From positions 1,441,921-1,505,920 of the forward strand of contig NC_008942.1 of assembly GCF_000015765.1 (NCBI RefSeq): a stretch of 64,000 nt of DNA. Direction: 5' to 3'. Within the stretch, counting starts at the first letter, position 1. Every line of letters begins with the position of its first letter. This stretch comes from Methanocorpusculum labreanum Z. GTDB lineage: Archaea > Halobacteriota > Methanomicrobia > Methanomicrobiales > Methanocorpusculaceae. Below are positions 19,124 to 27,600 of this stretch, in pieces. The notes beneath the pieces are model-generated. The model ran no database searches. It saw only the letters and a program-made list of their open reading frames with translations, and had not been told where the DNA came from. The translations under genes and the position numbers were made by a program.

Positions 19124-19905
19124 TTATTTATGATTAATACGACAATAAATTTCTGAAATTTTATCTGTTAAAGAGTTTCTAGGAACTAATATATAGTCCT
19201 TTCTGACTCGATTCCTACAAAGACTTTCCATCATAAATGGGAGAGGCGAATAATCATCTTCATATTCACTAGGATTTATATTATAATCTATCATTTTTGA
19301 TTGTTCAAGGTATAATATTGCATTGTTTGCATACCAAGGTTCTATACCATTTAGTTCATTGGTTGTTTGAACATTTTTAAATAAGGTACGAATGCAACTT
19401 ACTGGAAGATATCCTTCATTCTTAAATAGATTAATCCAATATAGAATTTTCTTTTCATTAATATGATTGACTCCACCCTGAAATGGGATTGCTGCAGAAA
19501 ATAAAATTGCATCAGAAAGACAGGTAAGATCGTGTACAAAACTCTCACTACGTGCTTCTGTTAGATGTTCCGCAACTTCCAAAGAAATAGCTAAATCAAA
19601 TTTTTCTCTCATCCCAAATACATCAATTGTAATCCGATCTTCAAGATTAAATGGAATAAATTCATTTTCATTTATATATAAACTTTTTTTATCAACATAA
19701 TATCCATCAATCCCGAGAACATCACAATTATACATATTTTTGAAGACAGATAGCCAGGTTCCTAAACCACACCCTACGTCAACCACACTTTGTGGATAAA
19801 ATATCCCAAATAATATTGGATTAGAGCCTGCGCACTTTTAAGAGAACCATTTCTCTGATTATTATAAAATGCGTGCGTGTAATACTTAGTTTTGAATTTA
19901 AACAT
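19124..19905 (-). pseudogene. SAM-dependent methyltransferase interrupted by a -1 frameshift
   Basis: The intact-looking part (from about 19786 down to 19124) contains VDVGCGLGTWL, the SAM motif I, and ISLEVAEHL. Its real N-terminus is in another frame: ATG 19905 starts MFKFKTKYYTHAFYNN and continues QRNGSLKSAQ, a sequence expected immediately before motif I in this family. The two frames join at the A4 run 19798-19801 (T4 on the coding strand): one additional T would give a continuous GYFYPQSVVDVGCG. The gene is therefore broken by loss of one base, or the base is missing from the assembly. A glycan-modifying O-methyltransferase is likely from context. Confidence 0.82.
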
Positions 19906-20094
19906 TACTATTACTATAATCATGGGTGAGATAAATTAGTTATTGTTATCAGAGTATACCCACTATTTCAGAAAATTAAAATAGAAACTATTATCAAGAT
20001 CATACATCAGCAACTAATATTTATAAAACAATATCATTGAATCATCATACCGATATTGATAATATATAATAAGATTAGAATGTAAGATGAAACG

Positions 20095-21249
20095 ATGAGT
20101 ATTACACATCATAGATACCCTCTCAAAAACAATAGACAATTAAATCAATTATCCCTTATAATACCAACATATAATAGACCCTTCTATTTGAGCAGATGCT
20201 TATGGTATCTATCTCAGTCTCCATATAATGAAATCATCGTTGCAGATTCATCAGATGAAAAAATAAATATTAAAAATAAAAAAACCATAAATACACTTCA
20301 AAATAAATATGATGTTAATATAACTTATCTATCATATCCCCCCGAAATAGAACCATATGGCGGCGATATCTATCGTAAATGGGCTGATTCTTTGAAACAT
20401 GTTAATACCAAATACAGTGTGTTTTGTACGGACAAAGAATTCCTCATCCCATCGACATTATGCAAATGTATTGAATACCTAGAGACGCACAAAGATTGCG
20501 ATGTTGCTGAAGGAAATTACTATTACATTGAATCCCCATCTGCAGGAAAATACCGTACACGTGCAATGTATCCAACCAAATGCTCACTTCTGCAAACGGA
20601 TGCAGTAGCCAGACTGAATGCAGCAAAGACCGGAAAGAACATCTCAAGTAATCAGATGGCATTACGGAGGAGCGATTTCCATAAAAAATTGTATAAAACG
20701 CTAACCGATGAAAAAATTAATGACATCCGGTTTGGCGAGTTTAGCTTGGAATTTTTATCGATAATCCGATCCAAATCAATATACCTAGATTTGCCATTCC
20801 GGTATCGGGATATTTGTAATCTAACGCCATCCGGAATATTGCAGAAACAAGAGTCAAGTTCTCTACGATATCCTACTCTTGACACCTATATTTCCGAAGG
20901 GATATATGATTACTATTACGCACGTTTTTTGAACAGTATGTCCAATGAGATCGCAAAAAACAGTTCATATGACAGAGAACAATCCAGAACCTTTGCAAAT
21001 GAGATATTGCCTCAGATAATCCGAATGAGGGGATTTTATGGAAATACCAAACTTACTGAAGCTCCACTTTGGTACCTTTGGCGTCACACTCCAACTTGTA
21101 TTAAGGATTTTGCAGGACGTATTGTTCCAAAACAATATCTGGATTACTCATCAGATTTCCCAGACGAAGCAAAACCAATACTATCGCTGATTGAAACAAC
21201 AAAGCATCTCTATGCTACGGATACACCAGTTTGTAATGGAGATATGTGA
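20095..21249 (+). CDS. TIGR00180-type glycosyltransferase, second copy
   Basis: A 384-residue paralogue of the glycosyltransferase at 14517-15641: LSLIIPTYNRPFYLSRCLWY, EIIVADSS, PYGGDIYRKWADS and CTDKEFLIPSTLCKCIEYLETH align closely with it. The first third is very AT-rich; the C-terminal two thirds are closer to the background. It closes the AT-rich island on the right and converges with the nitrilase gene. The upstream 190 bp are AT-rich and hold TATA-like sequences but no gene. Confidence 0.86.
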   Translation: MSITHHRYPLKNNRQLNQLSLIIPTYNRPFYLSRCLWYLSQSPYNEIIVADSSDEKINIKNKKTINTLQNKYDVNITYLSYPPEIEPYGGDIYRKWADSLKHVNTKYSVFCTDKEFLIPSTLCKCIEYLETHKDCDVAEGNYYYIESPSAGKYRTRAMYPTKCSLLQTDAVARLNAAKTGKNISSNQMALRRSDFHKKLYKTLTDEKINDIRFGEFSLEFLSIIRSKSIYLDLPFRYRDICNLTPSGILQKQESSSLRYPTLDTYISEGIYDYYYARFLNSMSNEIAKNSSYDREQSRTFANEILPQIIRMRGFYGNTKLTEAPLWYLWRHTPTCIKDFAGRIVPKQYLDYSSDFPDEAKPILSLIETTKHLYATDTPVCNGDM

Positions 21250-21252
21250 TTT

Positions 21253-21999
21253 TTACACCCTCATCCCCCACTCCCTCCTCATCTCCCGCACCCCATCCAC
21301 ATCTACCTCGCCCGAGCATCCCCCTTCAAACACCCCACCATCACAAATAACCCTCCCCTCATAATCACACACCATGCTCCGCCCACAGTAATCCGTTCCC
21401 GACGCGGGATCATATCCCATACACGCAGCCCCGAAAACAAATCCCCTGTTCTCCAATGCCCGGGCCCGAAGTAAAAGCTCCCAATCCGCGACCCGTGCCG
21501 CAGGCCAGGCTGCCTGAACCAGAACGCACTCGCACCCCAACTTCAGATACGCGCGGAATAACTCGGGAAACCGCAGATCAAAACAGATCGCACACCCAAA
21601 CTTCACCCCGCCATACTCAAACGTCACCGGCCGGGCACCCGGTGAAAAACACCGATCCTCCTTACCCGGCACAAACAGATACATCTTGGAATACTCGGCA
21701 ATGACCTCGCCTGACGGACCGCACACGAGCATAGTATTCTGCGGCAACCCGCCAGCTTCCACTTTCTGATAGGAACCAACAACGCAGACATTATGCTTCG
21801 CTGCGAGGGCAAGCCACCGGCATTTCACATCCTCAGCCGAGACCGGAGCGGGGGCGGGTCGCCATCCGGTCGCAAACTGCTCGGAAAACACCACTATATC
21901 TGCTGTCCCGGAATATTCTTTAAGAAAAACATCTGCTTTCGCAAAAGCAGCATCAACATCATCCCACACCTGAATCAGCTGGGCACAACAGACTCGCAT
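21253..21999 (-). CDS. Carbon-nitrogen hydrolase (nitrilase superfamily, omega-amidase-like)
   Basis: A 248-residue cytoplasmic amidase. The catalytic triad is visible as E40 (VVFSEQF), K105 (EYSKMYLF) and C139 (GCAICFDLRFPE). The compact length and the C-terminal GRSMVCDYEGRV resemble the omega-amidase/YafV group, which hydrolyse 2-oxoacid amides, but substrate cannot be fixed. Return of GC-rich codons here marks the right edge of the glycan island. Confidence 0.87.
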   Translation of the reverse strand: MRVCCAQLIQVWDDVDAAFAKADVFLKEYSGTADIVVFSEQFATGWRPAPAPVSAEDVKCRWLALAAKHNVCVVGSYQKVEAGGLPQNTMLVCGPSGEVIAEYSKMYLFVPGKEDRCFSPGARPVTFEYGGVKFGCAICFDLRFPELFRAYLKLGCECVLVQAAWPAARVADWELLLRARALENRGFVFGAACMGYDPASGTDYCGRSMVCDYEGRVICDGGVFEGGCSGEVDVDGVREMRREWGMRV

Positions 22000-22042
22000 A
22001 TTAACTATTAAAGCGTGTCCGGAAAAAAAGATTTGGATGGAA

Positions 22043-22315
22043 TCACTCCTTCTTATTTTGAAAGACCTTTCCTTTAACTTTGTCGACTTTTTCCTTTGTC
22101 TTACCTGAGACGTATCCTATCCACACCGTAAAGACAACGGCGATAATCGTCACAAAAGCGGCATAACCAAGCATCGCAGGGATATCACTCTGACTTCCAA
22201 AAATCTCCTTAAATATCGCCTGAATCGCGGAGTTCCATGCAAGAGCCGCAACCAGACCGAACGCTGCGGTGATAAGCGCAGCGAGTTTGTCTATAACATC
22301 AACAGATAATGACAT
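22043..22315 (-). CDS. DUF5654 family small membrane protein
   Basis: A 90-residue protein with two hydrophobic helices (about 12-32 and 48-68) and a charged C-terminal tail rich in lysine (GKTKEKVDKVKGKV). The arrangement VDVIDKLAALITAAFGLVAALAWN is typical of the archaeal DUF5654 family, whose function is not known. It lies between the nitrilase and ABC permease genes on the same strand and could be part of either unit. Confidence 0.75.
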   Translation of the reverse strand: MSLSVDVIDKLAALITAAFGLVAALAWNSAIQAIFKEIFGSQSDIPAMLGYAAFVTIIAVVFTVWIGYVSGKTKEKVDKVKGKVFQNKKE

Positions 22316-22361
22316 GATAGAGAATAGGAAAACAGAATATTTAAAAGATTTCTAAAAGGAT

Positions 22362-23129
22362 TTAGTGTTCTTTGGTGACTTTTCCAACAACGCCCGAGAC
22401 GCCGGGGATCGCATACTTCTTCTCAAGCCAGTGGACACCGATCGTTGTGATCGTCACGAGAATCAGATAGAAAACTCCTACTGCCGCAAATGCCTCGAAG
22501 TACATGAAGTACTTGCTTGCAATAATTTTTGCCGCACCGGTAAGTTCGATTACCGCAACCACATAGGCCAGCGACGAGTATTTTATCAGATAAATAAACT
22601 CGTTTGAAACACCCGGAAGAGCACGGCGAAGTGCCTGCGGGACAACCACATACATAACTCCCTGTGCTTTCGTCATGCCAAGTGATCTGGCCGCAAGCAG
22701 CTGACCGCGTTTTATCGACTGGAGTCCCCCACGGAGATACTCGGAGTTATATGCCGAGTTACACAAAATAAACCCGACAAGAGCAGAGAAATAGGATCCG
22801 AGAACGATCCCGATCGACGGCAGACCAAAGTACAGAATAAACAGCAGAACAAGAAGCGGACATCCACGGAAAAAGATGACATACAGTTTTGCAAGCCATT
22901 TGACCGGCGTGGGCCCGTAAACTCTGGATACAGCCACAAGAAGACCAAGAAGGAGACCGAGTGGTGCCGTCATGAGCACAAGCTGGATCGTCACCACTAA
23001 CCCATCCCAGAGAGCTGGGAGCAGAATATCCTGCCAGAAGGGTATTTGGGAAACGAACGAGTCTATGGCGTTCTGGAAAAATCCGCTTATCCCGTCTGCA
23101 GGCACAGATGTACTGGTCAGATTATCCAT
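22362..23129 (-). CDS. Polar amino acid ABC transporter permease
   Basis: A 255-residue inner-membrane permease of the HisM/GlnP type, with about five membrane helices. TIQLVLMTAPLGLLLGLLVAVSRV starts the transport domain, and the EAA-type loop AARSLGMTKAQGVMYVVVPQALRRALPG contacts the ATPase. ATG 23129 was chosen because it lies one base after the ATPase stop; the frame extends 11 codons upstream inside the ATPase gene. Last gene of a permease-ATPase-permease operon. Confidence 0.9.
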   Translation of the reverse strand: MDNLTSTSVPADGISGFFQNAIDSFVSQIPFWQDILLPALWDGLVVTIQLVLMTAPLGLLLGLLVAVSRVYGPTPVKWLAKLYVIFFRGCPLLVLLFILYFGLPSIGIVLGSYFSALVGFILCNSAYNSEYLRGGLQSIKRGQLLAARSLGMTKAQGVMYVVVPQALRRALPGVSNEFIYLIKYSSLAYVVAVIELTGAAKIIASKYFMYFEAFAAVGVFYLILVTITTIGVHWLEKKYAIPGVSGVVGKVTKEH

Positions 23130-23130
23130 A

Positions 23131-23874
23131 TCACTCGTCTGCGTAACTGCCCATAAACGCACGTGTTTTCACAAAATTCGGACTTGTCGGGATCTCTGAC
23201 GGCGGACCGTGTTCAACGATCTCTCCCTTCTCCATCAGATAAATCTCAGTCGCAAATGAGGTGGCGAATTTCATTTCATGCGTAACGACGATACAGGTCA
23301 TCCCCTGAGCCGCAAGGGTCCGCATGACCTCCATCACCTCGCGTTTCAGTTCTGGATCGAGAGCTGAGGTTGGTTCATCGAAAAGCATGACCTCGGGATC
23401 CATCGCAAGAGCCCTCGCAATAGAAACACGCTGGGCCTGACCACCCGATAACTGCGCCGGATAAAAGTCCGCACGGTCGGCCATACCAACCTGCTCAAGT
23501 TCATGCATCGCCTTTTCATGTGCAGATTTTTTATCCATCTTTTTTACTTTCAGCAGGGCGAGCTCGACGTTTTTGACTGCAGTCAGATGATCGAAGAGGT
23601 TGAAGTTCTGGAAGACCATGCCCATCTTCTGCCGATACTCATTGATTTTCTTGCCGGAATGAACGATCTCTTCTCCGTTGAGATAGACAAACCCGCTGTC
23701 GGGGATTGTCAGCTGATTTATGCACCGAAGAAGCGTCGATTTTCCGGTACCTGACGGACCGACAAACACCTTCTTCTCTCCTTTGCGCACTTCGAAGGAT
23801 ACGGATTTCAAAACCTCGAGATCTCCATACGATTTGCAGAGGTTCTCGACTTTGAGAATGGGGACATCACTCAT
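23131..23874 (-). CDS. Polar amino acid ABC transporter ATP-binding protein
   Basis: A 247-residue ATPase of the GlnQ/HisP group. Walker A GPSGTGKST, the Q-loop FQNFNLF, signature LSGGQAQR, Walker B VMLFDEPTSALD and the H-loop VTHEM are all present. ATG 23874 overlaps the upstream permease stop as ATGA; a GTG two codons earlier is also possible. It energises uptake with the two flanking permeases. No substrate-binding protein gene is present in the window. Confidence 0.94.
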   Translation of the reverse strand: MSDVPILKVENLCKSYGDLEVLKSVSFEVRKGEKKVFVGPSGTGKSTLLRCINQLTIPDSGFVYLNGEEIVHSGKKINEYRQKMGMVFQNFNLFDHLTAVKNVELALLKVKKMDKKSAHEKAMHELEQVGMADRADFYPAQLSGGQAQRVSIARALAMDPEVMLFDEPTSALDPELKREVMEVMRTLAAQGMTCIVVTHEMKFATSFATEIYLMEKGEIVEHGPPSEIPTSPNFVKTRAFMGSYADE

Positions 23875-24557
23875 AAACACTCAGCCTCGTTATTGCCGAA
23901 TCCCGGGATCCGGACTTTCTTTTCTATATATTGGATAATCATCATACCTCCGTAATTCAACAATATGAATATCACAGCGCAGGTGAGATACAGGAGCATG
24001 GGTTCGCCGGTCCGGGAAATCACCTGACTCGTTCTGGTCAGCAGCTCGGCAACGCCGATCACATAGGCAACAGCTGAGTCGGTGAGAAGAACCGGGTATT
24101 CATTCGACCAGCCGGGAAGAGAAAGACGAAGCGACTGGGGGAGAATGATCGAGCGGATTGCCTGCCATTTTGTCATTCCAAGAGAACGTGCTGCAAGCAT
24201 CTGACCTTCCGACAAAGACTGGATAGCTCCACGGAAGATCTGTGACTGGTAGGCTGCACTCCTAAGTCCGAGCACGGTCACGGCAACGCCGAACACCGGC
24301 ATATCCCATGACATGAACGGGAAGAGCGCGAAGTAAAACAAAAACAGTAATACGATATTGGGGAGTCCGCGGAAGAACCAGACATAAACACCGACGAACC
24401 AGCGGACCGGGCGCGGACCATAGACTTGGCCGAGAGTCAAAATGATTCCGCAGATAAATCCGATTAAGAGGGAAAAACCAACTAAAAGAAGGGTTACACC
24501 CACACCTCCCAGGAGATACCCGGCGGAGTTCGTTACTGCGGAAATCGACTCAAACAT
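23871..24557 (-). CDS. Polar amino acid ABC transporter permease
   Basis: A 228-residue permease of the same family as the one at 22362-23129 but clearly divergent. GVGVTLLLVGFSLLIGFICGIILTLGQVYGP is followed by the cytoplasmic loop AARSLGMTKWQAIRSIILPQSLRLSLPG. Two dissimilar permeases around a single ATPase indicate a heterodimeric channel, as in HisQM. First gene of the transporter operon; separated by 70 bp from the large helicase gene upstream. Confidence 0.91.
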   Translation of the reverse strand: MFESISAVTNSAGYLLGGVGVTLLLVGFSLLIGFICGIILTLGQVYGPRPVRWFVGVYVWFFRGLPNIVLLFLFYFALFPFMSWDMPVFGVAVTVLGLRSAAYQSQIFRGAIQSLSEGQMLAARSLGMTKWQAIRSIILPQSLRLSLPGWSNEYPVLLTDSAVAYVIGVAELLTRTSQVISRTGEPMLLYLTCAVIFILLNYGGMMIIQYIEKKVRIPGFGNNEAECL

Positions 24558-24627
24558 ATTATCTAAAAACCCGAAAGACTGTTGCTCACTTTATTGGACC
24601 TGCCATCTGAAAAAAGGTGTGGAAATA

Positions 24628-27600
24628 CTATTCAGCGTTACGAAGGAGTTTGTCGCCTTCGGTGGCAATACTCCCGGAAGAAATCGCAGCATCGATACCC
24701 ATTTCCATCCGTTCCTTGACCGGGGCAGTGAGCTTGAACCCAAGGACAAGCGCTGTCTGCCGGACAAGATCCGATTTCGGCGTGGAAAACTGTTTGCCGA
24801 GAATAATCTCGGCGGCAAGACCGATCTCCAAAAGCGACACGTCATTACAGGACCATTTTGCAGGACGTTCGCGTGCTGCCAATTCCTTATTTGGAACCGA
24901 GTAGAATCCCTCGTCATCCACAGTCAAACGATCGGCGTTCACTTCATCCTCCGCGAGTGAAGCAATCTTCTTCTTGATTGCGGGCGTCATCTTCGAAACG
25001 CTTCCAAGTTCCTTTATCCGGGCATGCAGCACGCTCAAAGAGATCGGACCTTCGACTGAGATGATCTGAAGCATCGCCGTAGTAAGTACGGAATCGGGCA
25101 CGGATGAGAACTGGTGATACTTATTCAGATCGCACTCGGTGCAGAAAACATACGGTTCGACCTTTACCTTGGCATAAGCGGGCTGTTTTATCACAGGGGT
25201 TTCTTCTATGATCAGTTCCGGAGACGCCGAGGTCGGCTCTATCTTTGGAGGCTCCTCGACAATCTCCGCGGCAGGCTCGATCGGCTTTTGTATGTCTGCA
25301 AGGAAGTCCAGAAGAATCTTCGTGCAGGAAACCGGATGCTGGAACCACTCGGCAGACCATATCCGGATGAGGTGCCACCCGAGTCCTTCAAGGACCTGGC
25401 TACGCAGACGGTCACGATCACGCGCTACGTCAGATGACCAGTAATTCGATCCATCGCAGAGAATCCCCGCCATATACACGCCTGGATCTTTCGGATCGGA
25501 AACAGCGATATCGATCCTGAATCCGACACATCCGACATTACGGGAAACCGTATACCCATAATCCTCAAGCATTACTGCCACGGATTCAGGGAAGTATTCC
25601 GTATCATCCACGCCTCTGATATCGGAGCCGCTCATCATCGAAGAGCGGTCTTCCGCATAGGTCAGGAAACGCGAGAGGGCGGCAACACCGGATGAAGAAT
25701 CCGGATCGATCTGCAGATCTGCCCCGCGGAAGTTGGAAAACACCACGCACCGTTCCCGTGCACGGGTAATAAGGACGTTAAGCCTCCGCTCGCCGCCGGC
25801 CTGATTCAACGGTCCGAAGTTCCGGGAAAGCCGGTGGTTCTCATCGAATCCGTATCCGATACTGATAAGCATCGTGTCGCGTTCATCGCCCTGAACAGTT
25901 TCCAGATTCTTTACAAAGAAATGTTCGCCGTTTGCCGGCCGCATCAGCATCTCGACTTCAGGGTGGGTTCGGAGAAGAACATCCACCTCATGGCGGATGG
26001 CTTCCTGCTGACGGGTGGAAAACGTGGCAACACCAAGCGTCTTATCAGGATACTTCAGATAATATTCGATCACGGATTCAGCAACCACTTGGGCTTCACC
26101 TTTGTTCACGCCGGATTTTCCGCGTTCATATATCGTATTCGGCAGGTGAACAAAGGAGAGGCCAAGATCGGGAGTTTCGTGCCGCGGCGAGGGGAAGACC
26201 ATCAGGCTTCCGTCATAGAACTCCTCATTCGACAGGGCAATAAGCGATTCATGCCTTGATCGGTAATGCCAGCGAAGCCTCCGTGTCGGGTACGACTGCT
26301 TACAAACATGCAGAAGGCTTTCCATATCCCCGATCCCGGCAACAGACTCCTCATCATCCTCATCCGGGCCGGCGATCTGATCAAAGAACGTCGTCGGCGG
26401 GAGCTGACGGGAATCACCCATCACCACAAGCTGACGGCCGCGCATCAAAGCACCCAAAGCATCCTCCGGTCTGACCTGACTCGCCTCATCAAAAATAATG
26501 ATGTCGAACTGAACGGAATGGGGATCCAGATACTGAGCAACGGAAAGAGGGCTCATCATAAAGCAGGGTTTGATCTGCTGAATAAGTCCTCCAGCCTTTG
26601 TCATCAGGGTTCGAATCGACATATGGCCGCGTTTTCTGTTGAACTCGCCGGTCAGAACACCCATCTCCGAATCACGGGAGGCACCCACATAGATTTCAGG
26701 AATCGTTTGATCCAGTTTCTGAATGATTCTGGCCGCATTTGCGGAAATCGCTGCACGGTCATACTCGGCAAAGGTCTTGATCTTCAGTTCATGAGGCGCC
26801 TGGGCAAACCTCGCAAGAAGAGGACGAACACGATATGCTTCTTTCAAAAGAGCATCCGCATAGCCGGTAAGATATGCCGGGATGAGAGCCTCGGCTGAGA
26901 TCTTGTCGGTAAAGAGCAGAGGCAGCACAGGGGCCGCCGTTGTCTTTTCGCAGGTTTCCGCATACGTAAGGAACGTACTCCATTCACTCAGCCGGTCGAT
27001 CTCCGTGATCCAGAGATCGGTAAGCTTGCGCATTGAAGCAAACGTCTGATCCGTTTCAAATTCTTGTATCCCTAGGCGGGTAAACAGAACATCGCGTGAT
27101 TCGCTGTGGGCAATCACCGCATCTTCGAGCTGTTCAAACAGCGGTGAGAGGGACTGCGGGGTAATCTGCCCTGAACAGAGCAGTTCGATGGTGTGCGGCG
27201 TGATCAGCTCTTCCTGCACCATCGTCAGGACCGCAAGAACCCATTCGGTAAAGCTGCGAAGGGAAGCAGGATCGGTCTCTTCATCCTTCCAGACTGGAGC
27301 AAACAAAGATAGATACGCAGCTTTATCCTGAGCCCATACATCACGCGCAGTCAGATAGTTCCGTGCATCTTTCAGATCCGAAAGGATTTTGGAATCATCA
27401 GGCACGGGACCGACATAATACCTGGCGATATCGGCCTTAAGTTTCTTGTATCCACCGGAAAAGAGTTTGCCAAACGCGCCTTTTTCCGAATAAGCAAGGA
27501 ACTCAGAGTAGAGACGGGCGGGATTGCGAAGATAGATCTCCGGGGTAAAGTTTGTCTGAATCCGGGAATTATGATCATGCAGATCCTGCATATTGGCAAT

